Positions 45,107-55,613 of a stretch of DNA of 64,000 nt are shown one piece after another. The stretch is from NCBI RefSeq assembly GCF_003574835.2, contig NZ_CP063196.1, positions 1,364,001 to 1,428,000 of the forward strand, read 5' to 3'. The notes under the pieces were generated by a model. The model had not been told where the DNA came from. It saw only the letters and a program-made list of their open reading frames with translations, and ran no database searches. Made by a program: the position numbers and the translations under genes. How positions within the stretch are numbered: the stretch's first letter is position 1; each line of letters begins with the position of its first letter. Origin of the DNA: Thermobifida halotolerans. Its GTDB lineage: Bacteria; Actinomycetota; Actinomycetes; Streptosporangiales; Streptosporangiaceae.

Positions 45107-47440
45107 ATGAGCGCACACATCCGCCCCGCGGCCACCTACCGGCTGCAACTGCGACCCGGTTTCACCTTCGACGACGCCGCCGACGTGACCGACTACCTGG
45201 CCCGGCTCGGCGTGGACGCGGTCTACGCCTCCCCGATGCTGGCCGCCGCACCGGGCTCCACCCACGGCTACGACGTGGTGGACCCCACGCGCGCCTCCCC
45301 CGCCCTGGGCGGGGAGCGGGGACGCACCGCGCTGGCGGAGCGGCTGCGGGAGCAGCACCTGCGGCTGGTCCTCGACATCGTGCCCAACCACATGTCCGTC
45401 GCCGATCCGGCCGCCAACCCGTGGTGGTGGGACGTGCTGCGCCACGGCCGCGACTCCCGCTACGCCCGCTGCTTCGACATCGACTGGTCGTCGGGGCCGA
45501 TCCTGGTGCCGGTGCTGGCCGACGACGGCGACGACGGCGCGGCGGCGCTCGGCGAACTCACCGTCGCCGACGGCTGCCTCACCTACTACGAGCACCGCTT
45601 CCCGCTGGCCGAGGGCACCTACGGGGCGGGCGACAACCCGCTGGAGGTGATGGAGCGCCAGCACTACCGGCTGGTGGCCTGGCGCAGGCAGGACGCCGAA
45701 CTCAACTACCGCCGGTTCTTCGACGTGGCGACGCTGGCCGCGGTACGCGTGGAGGACCCCGCGGTGCTGGAGGCCACCCACGGCGAGGTGCTGCGCTGGG
45801 TCGCCAACGGCGACGTGCACGGCCTGCGGGTGGACCACCCCGACGGGCTCAGCGACCCGGGTGGGTACCTGCGTCGGCTGCGCGACCGCTGCGACGGCTG
45901 GATCGTGGTGGAGAAGATCCTCGCGCCAGGCGAGGACCTGCCCGCCTCCTGGCCGGTGGACGGCACCACCGGCTACGACGCGCTGCGGGAGGTCTGCGGG
46001 GTGTTCGTCGACCCAGCGGGGGAGGAACCCCTCACCGCGTTCGCCGCCGCGGCGGGCGTGCCCACCGACTTCGAACGGGTGGAGACCGAGTGCCGCCGAT
46101 CGGTGGCCACGACCACGCTGGCCGCGGAGGTGCGGCGCATCACCGCCCTGCTGCGCGGGGTCGACGTGGGGCGGGCGCGCGAGGCCGTGGCCGAGCTGCT
46201 GACGGCCTTCGACGTCTACCGCAGCTACCTGCCCGAGGGCGAGGACGTCTGGGTGCGCGCGGTCGACCGCGCCGCGCAGCGCCGCCCCGACCTGGCCGAG
46301 GTGTTGGAGCACATCGACGCCGAGGCGCGCGCCGACGTGCGGGGCGAACTCGCCCGACGCATCCAGCAGACCAGCGGCATGGTGGTGGCCAAGGGCACCG
46401 AGGACACCGCCCTGTACCGCTTCACCCGGTTCGTCGCGCTCAACGAGGTGGGGGGCGCACCCGAGCGCTTCGGGGTGCCGGTCGCCGACTTCCACGCCGC
46501 CGCGGAGCACCGCGAGGCCGTCTGGCCGCACACCATGACCGCCCTGTCCACCCACGACACCAAGCGCTCCGAGGACGTGCGGGCCCGCCTGGCGGTGCTG
46601 TCGGAGATCCCCGACGAGTTCACCGCGGCCGTGCGCGACTGGACGGCGCGCGCCGGGCTGGGCGAGCCGACACTGAACCTGCTGGCCTGGCAGACCCTCG
46701 TGGGCGCGTGGCCCATCGGTGCCGACCGGCTGCGCGGCTACCTGCTGAAGGCGGCCCGGGAGGCGAAGCTGCGCACCTCCTGGGTGGCTCCCGACGCCGG
46801 CTTCGAGCGGGAGATCGACGACTGGGCCGAACGGGTGCTCACCGAGCCCGACCTGGCGGGCGGGATCGCCGCGTTCGTCGACCGCGTCCGAGGTCCCGGC
46901 TGGTCCAACGCGCTGGGGCAGAAGCTGGTGCACCTGCTGTCGCCGGGGGTGCCCGACGTCTACCAGGGCACGGAGTTGTGGGACCGGTCGCTGGTCGACC
47001 CCGACAACCGCCGCCCCGTCGACTACGGTGAGCGCCGTCGTCTGCTGGAGCGGCTGGAGAGCGGGTGGCACCCGCCCGTGGACGACACCGGCGCGGTCAA
47101 GCTGCATGTGGTGCGCCAGGCGCTGTTGGCGCGCCGACGGCGTGACCTGGCGGGCTACCGGCCGCTGCGGGCGGTCGGTCCGGCCGCCGACCACTGCCTG
47201 GCGTTCGCCCGGGGGAGCGCCCGCGACGTGGTGGCCGTGGCGACCCGGCTGCCGGTGGGGCTGCGGCGCGCCGGGGGGTGGCGGGAGACGGCGCTGCCCC
47301 TGCCGTGGGGGCGCGGCGACTGGGTGGACGTGCTCACCGACCGTCCCGTGCCGCCCAGCGGCGGCGGGGGCCTCACCGTCGCCGGACTCGCCTCGCTGCT
47401 CGACCGCTATCCGGTGGCGCTGCTGGTGCGCCGGGACTGA
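45107..47440 (+). CDS. treY: Maltooligosyltrehalose synthase
   Basis: A 777-residue GH13 enzyme; ATG at 45107 has AAGGAG upstream. Starts ATYRLQLRPGFTFDDAADV. Barrel motifs: DIVPNHMS, GLRVDHPDGL with the nucleophile Asp (near 243), VEKILAPGE with the acid Glu, and STHDTKRSED. It converts the reducing-end linkage of a maltodextrin into an alpha,alpha-1,1 bond, giving maltooligosyltrehalose. Its partner treZ is not adjacent but sits 8.2 kb downstream. Confidence 0.95.
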   Translation: MSAHIRPAATYRLQLRPGFTFDDAADVTDYLARLGVDAVYASPMLAAAPGSTHGYDVVDPTRASPALGGERGRTALAERLREQHLRLVLDIVPNHMSVADPAANPWWWDVLRHGRDSRYARCFDIDWSSGPILVPVLADDGDDGAAALGELTVADGCLTYYEHRFPLAEGTYGAGDNPLEVMERQHYRLVAWRRQDAELNYRRFFDVATLAAVRVEDPAVLEATHGEVLRWVANGDVHGLRVDHPDGLSDPGGYLRRLRDRCDGWIVVEKILAPGEDLPASWPVDGTTGYDALREVCGVFVDPAGEEPLTAFAAAAGVPTDFERVETECRRSVATTTLAAEVRRITALLRGVDVGRAREAVAELLTAFDVYRSYLPEGEDVWVRAVDRAAQRRPDLAEVLEHIDAEARADVRGELARRIQQTSGMVVAKGTEDTALYRFTRFVALNEVGGAPERFGVPVADFHAAAEHREAVWPHTMTALSTHDTKRSEDVRARLAVLSEIPDEFTAAVRDWTARAGLGEPTLNLLAWQTLVGAWPIGADRLRGYLLKAAREAKLRTSWVAPDAGFEREIDDWAERVLTEPDLAGGIAAFVDRVRGPGWSNALGQKLVHLLSPGVPDVYQGTELWDRSLVDPDNRRPVDYGERRRLLERLESGWHPPVDDTGAVKLHVVRQALLARRRRDLAGYRPLRAVGPAADHCLAFARGSARDVVAVATRLPVGLRRAGGWRETALPLPWGRGDWVDVLTDRPVPPSGGGGLTVAGLASLLDRYPVALLVRRD

Positions 47441-47564
47441 GTCCCGCCCCGCTGATCCTGCTCCCAGGGACACACCGAGTCGCCCCGCGGGACTCCGGGA
47501 ACCGGACCAGCGCCCGTTTCCCCACGTACCGGCGGGGCCCGCGGCGCGAGTAGCCTGGGCGGTC

Positions 47565-48437
47565 ATGAGCGACAGGGAGCGGCTGCGCATGCCCGGGGCC
47601 GTGGTGGAGGCACTGGTCTGCCCGCACTGCGGTGGCGGGCTGCGTCCGGTGGGCGGTGCGTTGGGGTGCGCGCTCGGGCACTCCTTCGACGCGGCCCGGC
47701 AGGGGTACGTCAACCTGACCGTCGGGCGTCCGCCGACCGCCGGGGACGACCGGGAGATGGTGCGCGCCCGCGGCGAGTTCTTCGGGGCCGGGCACTACGC
47801 CCCGCTGACCGCGCGGCTGGTCGAGACCGCTCGGGCGTCGTGGACCGGCGGACTGGTGGTCGACGCCGGTGCGGGCACCGGCCACCACCTGGCCGCGGTG
47901 CTGGACGCGCTGCCCGGGGCGTACGGCCTGGCCGTGGACGTGTCCCGGTACGCGCTGCGGCGCGCCGCCCGCGCCCATCCGCGCGCGGGCGCGGTGGGGT
48001 GCGACGTCTGGCGTGGCCTGCCCCTGGGCACGGGCACGGTCGGGCTGCTGCTGAACGTGTTCGCGCCCCGCAACGGCCCGGAGTTCGCCCGGGTGCTGCG
48101 CCCCGGCGGCGCACTGCTCGTGGTGACCCCGGCGCCGAGCCACCTGGCGGAACTGCGCCGGGACCTGGGGCTGATCGCGGTGGACCCCCGTAAGGAGGAG
48201 CGGCTGGCCGCGAAACTGCAGACCCGCTTCACGCTGGAGCGGAGCGAGGAGGTCGCGGTTGCGCTGCGGTTGACCCGCGCCGAGGCGGCCGTCCTGGTGG
48301 AGATGACCCCCAGTGCCCGCCACGTCGCCCCCGACCTGCTGCGCGCCCGCCTCGGCGCGCGGCCCGAACCGGTGGAGACGACCGCGGCCTTCCGGCTGTC
48401 GGTGTACCGGCCGGGGGAGTCGGCCCCCCGGCCCTGA
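47565..48437 (+). CDS. rRNA guanine-N1 methyltransferase-like protein (RlmA family)
   Basis: A 290-residue SAM methyltransferase with an N-terminal zinc finger (LVCPHCGGGLRPVGGALGCALGHSF, given here as CPHCGG and CALGH) and the DNA/RNA-contact segment GYVNLTVGRPPTAGDDREMV. SAM motif I is VVDAGAGTGHH near residue 103; FAPRNGPEFARVLRPGG follows. RlmA/TlrB enzymes methylate G745 or G748 of 23S rRNA, TlrB giving tylosin resistance. Which base is modified cannot be read. A TAGCCT box at 47551-47556 lies 9 nt before ATG 47565, near-leaderless. Confidence 0.85.
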   Translation: MSDRERLRMPGAVVEALVCPHCGGGLRPVGGALGCALGHSFDAARQGYVNLTVGRPPTAGDDREMVRARGEFFGAGHYAPLTARLVETARASWTGGLVVDAGAGTGHHLAAVLDALPGAYGLAVDVSRYALRRAARAHPRAGAVGCDVWRGLPLGTGTVGLLLNVFAPRNGPEFARVLRPGGALLVVTPAPSHLAELRRDLGLIAVDPRKEERLAAKLQTRFTLERSEEVAVALRLTRAEAAVLVEMTPSARHVAPDLLRARLGARPEPVETTAAFRLSVYRPGESAPRP

Positions 48438-48613
48438 GCCGACAGGGCCGAGGCGGATTCCGTTCCTTTCCGGCAGGTGCCGTCCGGCGGAAATTGGGAG
48501 AATCCCCCGGTAGTGCCGCAGGGGCGCCTGCTGTCCGCCGCGGCGTTTCCGCGGACATTCGCCGCCTCCCCGTGTCCGGCGACTCGCTCACCGGGGGCGG
48601 GACCGGCCCCGAG

Positions 48614-49068
48614 ATGTCCGGAAGGTCGCGTAATCCGACCTTCGACGCTGTTTGGGGCTGGTGTCGGGAGCTGTTGCGCCTGCTGGCTGACTCGTCCGTT
48701 GGCTACCGGTGGGTGGCCGCCGTGGTGACGACGGTGGTGTTCTGGGCGACGACGGTGCCCGGGCTGCCGACGAGAAGGTTGCGGTGGCCGATGGCCCTCA
48801 GCCCGCCCTCTGGACGCCGCTGGTGTTCGTCCATCTCGCGGTGGCGGAGGGTGTCTCGCTGGTGGTCATGCTGCTGGCGTACGTGACGGTCCTCGCGGCG
48901 CTGGCCGTCACGGTGCTGCCGTTTCGCGGGGCGGTTGCGCGGGTGATGGAGGAGGACGCCGGAACCGGCCGTGATCCTGACCTCGCCCTGGCGTCGGGAG
49001 CCGGTCATCCGGCGGTGGGCGGGCCCCGCGCGGGACGGTCGGCGGCTCGCCCGCGAAGGCGTGTGTGA
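48614..49068 (+). pseudogene. Frameshifted small membrane protein
   Basis: ATG at 48614 opens MSGRSRNPTFDAVWGWCREL and a membrane helix (WVAAVVTTVVFWATTVPG). Near 48760 the sensible frame changes; the new frame carries a second helix (VSLVVMLLAYVTVLAALAV) and an acidic tail to 49068. Read in its first frame the protein would stop at 48886 with a Ser/Arg/Trp-rich nonsense tail. Family unknown. Confidence 0.45.
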
Positions 49069-49600
49069 GCCGACCGGGGCGGGCCGCCCAGCGCTCACCC
49101 CCTGGATCGGTCCCACCGGACAGTGCAGCCCCGGAGCGCCGCTTTCCGAGACCGGGGTCTCGCCACACTGGGGTGTGAGTGTTCGCTTCTGCGGTAGGCA
49201 CGGGGGTCTTTACGGAGAACCCGGGGAGGGGTGGGGCATTCCACCCCGGCCGTCTGGAGAGCTCTGGGGAATACCTCGGCCCTGCCGGGAGTGGCGGCGG
49301 AACCGTATCCGCCGCGGAATCCGACCGTCAAACCTCGAACAGAACATGATCTCGGAGATTTCTGGCATTCTGCACAAAAGCCTTTTTTGATCAGGTGGGG
49401 TTCGTCGTGGTGGGGTGCGGCTTTCCGAGGGCTCTCCTTCTCCTCCGCCGGGGGAAACGGTGGGAAGAAAAGTTCGCATATCGCCGTTGTGTCTCCGGGG
49501 TCACGGTTTCCCCGCCACAATGGCGGGGTGATGGCGGAAGGGCTGCGCGAGGGTTGCGACTGGATCACAAAACGCGGCGGAATCTGTACTGTCATTTAGG
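49069..49600. other. Intergenic region with hairpins, no gene recognised
   Basis: Over 500 bases without a supported gene. It is less GC-rich than its surroundings around 49320-49600. CCCCGCCA-CAA-TGGCGGGG (49510-49528) is a perfect 8-bp hairpin. CAAAAGCCTTTTTTG near 49375 could end a transcript from upstream. It probably holds the promoter region of the peptide-transport operon. Confidence 0.45.
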
Positions 49601-49616
49601 GTAATGGTCTCATTAC
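49601..49616. promoter_or_regulatory. Candidate operator GTAATG-GTCT-CATTAC
   Basis: Perfect 6-bp inverted repeat, partly extended by flanking GG and CCC, 67 bases before the transport operon's first gene. It is AT-rich against a GC-rich background, typical of a repressor site. No regulator gene lies next to it. Confidence 0.5.
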
Positions 49617-49682
49617 TCCCAGCTTGTTCGGTTGTGCGGTAATCCGTGTCCACATGCGCGAACAGTCAAGGGGTAGGTGACC

Positions 49683-51446
49683 ATGCGTGACCAAGGCGGG
49701 TTGACCACTCTCGCCGCGTCGATCACGGCGGCGACACTCGTTCTCACGGCCTGCGCGCCACAGCAGACAGGTGGCTCCGGTGGGGCGGGCGGCCTCGGCG
49801 ACTGCGCGGAGAACCCCAACACCTGCAACAGCGGGGAACGCGCCGACGGCGGAAGCATCACCTGGATCGTCGACTCCCTGCCCGGGGCGTGGTCGACGCT
49901 GTCACCGGAGGGCGGCAGCGTCTACACCATCCAGACCCTCCACGGCATCCTGCCGCACACCGGAGTCTGGGAGCCCGACGGCGCCACGTTCACCCACAAC
50001 ACGGACCTGCTCGCCGAGGAGCCCCGGGTCATCAGCGAGGACCCGTTCACCTACCGGTTCACGATCCGCCCCGAGGCGGTCTGGGACGACGGCACCCCCA
50101 TCAGCGCCGCCGACTTCGAGATCACCTGGAAACTGGGCACCACCAAGGCCGCCGGAGTCTGCGAGGGCTGCCAACCGCGCTCCGACGACTACGACCGGAT
50201 CGCCGACGTCGAGGGCGGCGACGGCGGCTCCACCGTCACCGTCACCCTCAGGGACGGCGAGGCCGACCCCGAGTGGATGGGCAAGTTCGGCGCCGACGAC
50301 ATCGCCGGAGGCATCTACCCCGCCCACGTCGCCGAGGAGCAGGGCTTCGACACCAGCACCCCCGAAGGCGTGGGCGAGTACTTCCGGTGGCTCAACACCA
50401 CCATGCCCACCTTCTCCGGCGGCCCCTACCGTCTCGTCGAGGGCGACCTGGAGAACCAGGTCATCAAGGAACCCAACCCCGCCTGGTACGGCGGGACCGC
50501 CCCCACCCTGGACACGGTGGTCATCCGCTTCCTCACCGACGAGAGCACCTGGATCAGCGCCCTGGACAACGGAGAGGCGCACGGCACCTCCCCCGTGGCC
50601 TTCGGGCAGGACACCGTCGAACAGGCGCGGCAGCGCCCCGGCCTCGACGTGAGCATCACCGACGGGCCCAGCTGGGAGCACGTCGACCTCAACCTGGACA
50701 ACGAGTGGCTCAAGGACGTGGAACTGCGCCGGGCGATCTTCACCGCCATCGACGTCGCCGACATCGCGCAGCGCACCGTCGCCCAGCTCCACCCCGAGGT
50801 CGAACCCCGCACCAACCACGTCTTCTCCAACGGCAGCCCCTACCACACCGACGTCATCACCGCCACCGGCCAGGGCAGCGGTGACACCGAGGCCGCCCGC
50901 CGGATCCTCCTCGACGCCGGATACGCCTACGAGGGCGAGACGCTGACACTGGACGGCGAGGAGGTCGGCCCGTTCCGGCTGCGCTCCACCAGCAACACCG
51001 TGCGCGACACCTCGCTGGAGCTGATCCAGTCCTACCTGGCCGAGATCGGCATCACCGCCACCATCGAGCCCACCGACGACCTGGGCGCCACCCTGGCCGG
51101 GCAGGACTACGACATCATGCAGTACGGCTGGAGCAGCACCCCGTTCTTCGTCACCGCGCCCAGCCAGTACTGGAGCAGCACCAGCGACAGCAACTTCGGC
51201 CGCTACGCCGACGAGGAGGTCGACGAACTCGCCGACCTCACCCAGAACGCGGTCTCACTGGACGAGGCGGCCGAGTACGCCAACCGGGCGGCGCAGCTCG
51301 TCGCGGAGGACGCCTACGTCCTGCCGCTGTTCGACATGCCGGTCTACATCCTGGTGAGCGACGACTACGTCAACGTCCGCGACAACCCCTCCTCCAGCCT
51401 GCGCGGCCTCTACCAGCACCACGAGTGGGGCCTGGCGGCCCGGTGA
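49683..51446 (+). CDS. Peptide-type ABC transporter substrate-binding lipoprotein (SBP family 5)
   Basis: A 587-residue binding protein. ATG at 49683 (GTG at 49677 possible) starts a signal peptide with lipobox LTAC. Family 5 marks: WIVDSLPGAWSTLSPEGG, YRFTIRPEAVWDDGTPISAADFEI in its usual place, WLKDVELRRAIFTAIDV and the end YILVSDDYVNVRDNP. It would bind an oligopeptide or similar ligand and hand it to the two permeases. Some family members in actinobacteria bind oligosaccharides; the trehalose and cellulase genes nearby keep that open. Confidence 0.9.
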   Translation: MRDQGGLTTLAASITAATLVLTACAPQQTGGSGGAGGLGDCAENPNTCNSGERADGGSITWIVDSLPGAWSTLSPEGGSVYTIQTLHGILPHTGVWEPDGATFTHNTDLLAEEPRVISEDPFTYRFTIRPEAVWDDGTPISAADFEITWKLGTTKAAGVCEGCQPRSDDYDRIADVEGGDGGSTVTVTLRDGEADPEWMGKFGADDIAGGIYPAHVAEEQGFDTSTPEGVGEYFRWLNTTMPTFSGGPYRLVEGDLENQVIKEPNPAWYGGTAPTLDTVVIRFLTDESTWISALDNGEAHGTSPVAFGQDTVEQARQRPGLDVSITDGPSWEHVDLNLDNEWLKDVELRRAIFTAIDVADIAQRTVAQLHPEVEPRTNHVFSNGSPYHTDVITATGQGSGDTEAARRILLDAGYAYEGETLTLDGEEVGPFRLRSTSNTVRDTSLELIQSYLAEIGITATIEPTDDLGATLAGQDYDIMQYGWSSTPFFVTAPSQYWSSTSDSNFGRYADEEVDELADLTQNAVSLDEAAEYANRAAQLVAEDAYVLPLFDMPVYILVSDDYVNVRDNPSSSLRGLYQHHEWGLAAR

Positions 51447-51524
51447 GACCGCCCGTCCCCCGGGACGGGAGCGGGCCCGTCCACCGCCCGCGCCCCGGGG
51501 CCACGCGCCCGTAAGGACCACCCC

Positions 51525-52535
51525 ATGCTCGTCTACACCGTCCGCCGCCTGCTGGGGACGATCCCCCTGCTGCTCGCGGCCTCGGTCCTCACCTTCCTCC
51601 TCATCGACCTGTCCGGGGACCCGCTCGCCGACCTGAGGGTGCAGCAGCCGCCCGTGCCGGCCGAGGTGATCGAAGCCGAGGAGGAGCGGCTCTACCTGGA
51701 CCGCTCGCTGCCCGAACGGTACGTGCTGTGGCTGACCGGCATCGGCGGCAACGGCGACATCGGCCTGCTGCGCGGCGAGTTCGGTCCGTCGGTGCAGGGG
51801 CCCGACCACGACATCGGGCGGCTCCTCGCCGAACGGCTGGGCACCACGCTGCGCCTGGTCACCGCCGCCCTGCTGCTGGCGCTGGGCCTGGCGGTCCTCA
51901 CCGGCGTCGTCAGCGCCGTACGCCAGTACTCCACCATCGACTACACCCTGACCTTCGTCGGCTTCCTCGCGCTGGCCATGCCCACCTTCTGGCTGGGCGC
52001 GCTCGTCAAGGAGGCCGGGGTGTGGGCCAACCGGCAGACCGGCTACACGCTCTTCTACACGGTCGGCGCGGCCTCCGCCGACACCCGCGGCTTCACCCCG
52101 TGGCAGACCTTCACCGACCACCTCGGCCACCTCGTCCTGCCCACCCTGACCCTGATGCTGACCGGATACGCGGCCTGGAGCCGCTACCAGCGCACCTCGA
52201 TGCTGGAGGTGCTCAACAGCGACTACGTCCGCCTGGCCCGCGCCAAGGGCCTGCCCAACCGGGTGGTGCTGCGCAGGCACGCCCTGCGCACCGCCCTGAT
52301 CCCGCTGACCACCGTGGCCGCGGTGGCGGTCGCCGGAACCATCGACGGCGTCATCCTCATCGAGACCGTCTTCCAGTGGCGCGGACTGGGCGACTTCTTC
52401 GTCGAGGCGATCAAACGCAACGACGCCTACGCCCTGATGGGCTGGCTGATGCTGAGCGGGACCGTCGTCATCGTCGCCAACCTCATCGCCGACCTGCTCT
52501 ACGGCGTGCTCGACCCGAGGATCCGCCATGAGTGA
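51525..52535 (+). CDS. DppB/OppB-type ABC permease
   Basis: 336 residues with six membrane segments. ATG at 51525 has AAGGA upstream. Starts MLVYTVRRLLGTIPLLLAAS, the typical first helix; an acidic external loop follows. The coupling motif is YVRLARAKGLPNRVVLRRHALRTALIP, seen here as LARAKGLPNRVV and ALRTALIP, and the end is LIADLLYGVLDPRIR. The external loop between the first two helices is longer than in DppB of E. coli. It overlaps the next gene by 8 bases. Confidence 0.93.
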   Translation: MLVYTVRRLLGTIPLLLAASVLTFLLIDLSGDPLADLRVQQPPVPAEVIEAEEERLYLDRSLPERYVLWLTGIGGNGDIGLLRGEFGPSVQGPDHDIGRLLAERLGTTLRLVTAALLLALGLAVLTGVVSAVRQYSTIDYTLTFVGFLALAMPTFWLGALVKEAGVWANRQTGYTLFYTVGAASADTRGFTPWQTFTDHLGHLVLPTLTLMLTGYAAWSRYQRTSMLEVLNSDYVRLARAKGLPNRVVLRRHALRTALIPLTTVAAVAVAGTIDGVILIETVFQWRGLGDFFVEAIKRNDAYALMGWLMLSGTVVIVANLIADLLYGVLDPRIRHE

Positions 52536-53460
52536 CATCCAGGCGCGCACCGGCGCCCCGACACCGCGGACCGGCCCGAAGACCGACACCTCCGGCACGG
52601 TCGAACGCGGACAACTCCACCTGGTGCTGTCACGGTTCGTGCGGCACCGCATGGCCATGACCAGTCTCGTCGTGTTCGCCCTGACCGTGCTGTTCGCGTT
52701 CGCGGGCCCCCTGCTGTGGCCCTGGGACCACACCGTGCACCGGGAGATCATGCCCAACCAGCCGCCCAGTTGGGCCCACCCCTTCGGCACCACCAACGCC
52801 GGACACGACGTGTTCGGCCAGGTGATGCGCGGCACCCAGCAGACCATCAGGGTCGCGCTCACCGTGTCGGTGCTCGCCACCGCCCTCGGCGCGGTCTGGG
52901 GCGCGGTCGCCGGCTACTACCGGGGCTGGGTCGACTCGGTGATGATGCGGACCGTCGACGTGCTCATGGTGGTCCCGCTGCTCGTCGCGGTGGCCGCGAT
53001 CGGCGGCAACGTGCGCGGCGGCACCACCTGGTGGGCGGTCGCCCTGATCATCGCCCTGTTCTCCTGGACCACGATCGCGCGGGTGGTACGGGGCGTGGTG
53101 CTGTCGCTGCGGGAGCAGGAGTTCGTGGAGGCGGCGCGGGCCGCGGGCGCCTCCGACGCCCGCATCGTCCTCCGGCACCTGCTGCCCAACGCCGCGGGCC
53201 CCGTCATCGTGGCCGCGACCCTGCTCGTCGCCACCGCGATCCTGCTGGAGGCGAGCATGTCGTTCCTCGGTTTCGGCATCCAGGCGCCCGACATCTCGCT
53301 CGGGCTGATGATCAACAACGCGCGCACGGCCGCCTTCACCCGGCCGTGGCTGTTCTACCCGCCGGGACTGTTCATCGTGCTGATCTGCCTGACGATCAAC
53401 TTCATCGGCGACGGCCTGCGCGACGCCCTCGACCCCCGACAGACGATGGTGCGGAGATGA
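52528..53460 (+). CDS. DppC/OppC-type ABC permease
   Basis: 310 residues. A 35-residue cytoplasmic tail precedes the first helix ([18 protein letters not shown]). [19 protein letters not shown] is the family hallmark after helix one; the coupling loop [20 protein letters not shown] and the end [15 protein letters not shown] complete the match. It pairs with the preceding permease. Its stop overlaps the ATPase start by ATGA. Confidence 0.94.
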   Translation: MSDIQARTGAPTPRTGPKTDTSGTVERGQLHLVLSRFVRHRMAMTSLVVFALTVLFAFAGPLLWPWDHTVHREIMPNQPPSWAHPFGTTNAGHDVFGQVMRGTQQTIRVALTVSVLATALGAVWGAVAGYYRGWVDSVMMRTVDVLMVVPLLVAVAAIGGNVRGGTTWWAVALIIALFSWTTIARVVRGVVLSLREQEFVEAARAAGASDARIVLRHLLPNAAGPVIVAATLLVATAILLEASMSFLGFGIQAPDISLGLMINNARTAAFTRPWLFYPPGLFIVLICLTINFIGDGLRDALDPRQTMVRR

Positions 53461-55562
53461 CCTCGACCGACCACGCCGACAACACCGCCCCCGCGGCGCG
53501 GGCCGACGTCGTCCTCGACGTCGCCGACCTGAACGTCCGCCTCCCCACCGACGACGGCGAGGTCCACGCGGTGCGCGGCGTCTCCTACCGGCTACGCCGG
53601 GGCGAGGCGCTGGGCATCGTGGGCGAGTCCGGCTCCGGCAAGTCGGTGGCCGCGCTGGCGGTCATGGGGCTGCTGCCCCGCACCGCGCGGGTGTCCGGTT
53701 CGGTCCGGGTGCTGGGCCAGCAGGTGATCGGCCTGCCCGACGCCGCGATCAGCAGGGTGCGCGGCGCGCGGATCGCGATGGTCTTCCAGGACCCGCTGAC
53801 CTCGCTCAACCCGGTCTACACGATCGGCAGGCAGATCGCCGAGGCCGTCCAAGCCCACCGCGACGTGTCCAACCGCGCGGCGCGGGAGCGCGCGGTCGAA
53901 CTGCTGCGGACCGTCGGCGTCCCCCTGCCGGAACAGCGGGTGGACTCCTACCCGCACGAGATCTCCGGCGGCATGCGCCAGCGCGTGGTGATCGCCATCG
54001 CCATGGCGGGCGACCCCGACGTGATCATCGCCGACGAACCCACCACGGCCCTGGACGTGACGGTCCAGGCGCAGGTGCTGGAGGCGCTGGAGGCCGCGCG
54101 CCGCGCCACCGGCGCCGCACTGGTGCTCATCACCCACGACCTGGGCGTCGTGGCGGGCCACGTCGACCGGGTCGCGGTCATGTACGCCGGGCGGATCGTG
54201 GAGACCGGCCCCGTGGACGATGTCTTCTACGGACCGCGCATGCCCTACACGCTCGGCCTGCTGGGCAGCCAACCCCGCATGGACGCCGGGCGGCGCGCCC
54301 GGCTCACCCCGGTCCCGGGCTCCCCGCCGTCCCCGGCGGCCCTGCCGCCGGGGTGCGTGTTCGCGCCCCGCTGCCCGATGGCCGAGGAGACGTGCCGCAG
54401 TGTCGATCCGCCGCTGGCCGAGGTCGGCGGAGCCCACGCCGCGGCCTGCCACCTCAGCGACCGGCTGGCCGACACGCGCCCCGAGGAGCTGTTCGCGCCC
54501 GCGCCGCAGAGCGGAGCCGGGACCGGGCGGGCGGCTGCTGCCGCCACCGGGGGAGACGATGTCGTCCTCGTGGCGGACGGACTGGTCAAGCACTATCCGG
54601 TGCGTTCCGGGGGGCTGGTCCGCCGCCGTGTGGGAAGCGTGCACGCCGTCTGCGGCGTCTCGCTGGAGTTGCGCGCCCGCCAGACGTTGGCCCTGGTGGG
54701 GGAGTCCGGGTGCGGCAAGTCCACCGTCGCCCGCCTGCTGCTCAACCTGGTGCCCGCGACACGGGGCGAGGTCCGCTACCGGGGACGGGAGCTGACCGGG
54801 CTGTCGCGCGCGCGGATGCGGCCGCTGCGGCAACGGGTGCAGATCCTGTTCCAGGACCCCCTCGCCTCCCTGGACCCGCGGATGACGGTGTTCGAGACCG
54901 TCGCCGAACCGCTGCGCGTCCACGGCCGCTTCGCCGACGGGGGGCGGCGGCGGGTGCGTGAGCTGCTGCGCCTGGTGGGACTGGACCCCGAACACGGCAA
55001 CCGGTACCCGCATGAATTCTCCGGCGGCCAGCGCCAGCGCGTCGGCATCGCCCGCGCCCTGGCGCTGGAGCCGGAGGTGCTGGTGCTGGACGAACCGGTC
55101 TCGGCGCTGGACGTGTCCATCCGGGCGGGGGTGGTCAACCTGCTGGAGGAGCTGCGGGACCGGCTGGGACTGTCCTACCTGTTCGTCTCGCACGACCTGT
55201 CGGTGGTGCGGCACGTCGCCGACCGGGTCGCGGTGATGTACCTGGGGCGGATCGTGGAGACGGCCCCCGTGGAGCGGCTGTTCTCCGCGGCGGCCCACCC
55301 CTACACCCAGGCGCTCGTCTCGGCGGTCCCGCTGCCCGACCCCCGCAGGGAGCGGGCCCGGGAGCGGATCGTCCTCGGCGGCGACGTGCCCAGCCCGCTC
55401 AACCCGCCGTCGGGCTGCCGCTTCCGCACCCGCTGCCCCGTGTTCGCCCGCCTGTCCGAGGGGGAGCGGGCCCGCTGCGTCGAGGAGGTCCCGCCGCTGG
55501 CCGAGCAGGGCGACGGCCACGCCGCGGCCTGCCACTACGCCCGGACCCGCGGGATGGTCTGA
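53457..55562 (+). CDS. Fused DppD-DppF ATPase of the peptide transporter
   Basis: A 701-residue protein with two complete ABC domains. The first: [17 protein letters not shown], signature [17 protein letters not shown], Walker [14 protein letters not shown]. The second: [47 protein letters not shown]. Each ends with the Cys-rich oligopeptide-permease tail ([27 protein letters not shown]), which in iron-sulfur-bearing relatives binds a cluster. In most bacteria these are two genes. The fused enzyme powers the permease pair. Confidence 0.95.
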   Translation: MTSTDHADNTAPAARADVVLDVADLNVRLPTDDGEVHAVRGVSYRLRRGEALGIVGESGSGKSVAALAVMGLLPRTARVSGSVRVLGQQVIGLPDAAISRVRGARIAMVFQDPLTSLNPVYTIGRQIAEAVQAHRDVSNRAARERAVELLRTVGVPLPEQRVDSYPHEISGGMRQRVVIAIAMAGDPDVIIADEPTTALDVTVQAQVLEALEAARRATGAALVLITHDLGVVAGHVDRVAVMYAGRIVETGPVDDVFYGPRMPYTLGLLGSQPRMDAGRRARLTPVPGSPPSPAALPPGCVFAPRCPMAEETCRSVDPPLAEVGGAHAAACHLSDRLADTRPEELFAPAPQSGAGTGRAAAAATGGDDVVLVADGLVKHYPVRSGGLVRRRVGSVHAVCGVSLELRARQTLALVGESGCGKSTVARLLLNLVPATRGEVRYRGRELTGLSRARMRPLRQRVQILFQDPLASLDPRMTVFETVAEPLRVHGRFADGGRRRVRELLRLVGLDPEHGNRYPHEFSGGQRQRVGIARALALEPEVLVLDEPVSALDVSIRAGVVNLLEELRDRLGLSYLFVSHDLSVVRHVADRVAVMYLGRIVETAPVERLFSAAAHPYTQALVSAVPLPDPRRERARERIVLGGDVPSPLNPPSGCRFRTRCPVFARLSEGERARCVEEVPPLAEQGDGHAAACHYARTRGMV

Positions 55563-55601
55563 CGGGGGCGGGCGCGCCCACATGACGGGGGCCGCGCGGG
55601 G

Positions 55602-55607
55602 TAGGAA
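55602..55607 (+). promoter_or_regulatory. -10-like box TAGGAA before treZ
   Basis: TAGGAA ends 7 nt before GTG 55614, the same spacing as the other leaderless genes, though the last base is A, not T. It would let treZ be expressed independently of the transport operon. Confidence 0.4.
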
Positions 55608-55613
55608 CGCCCC

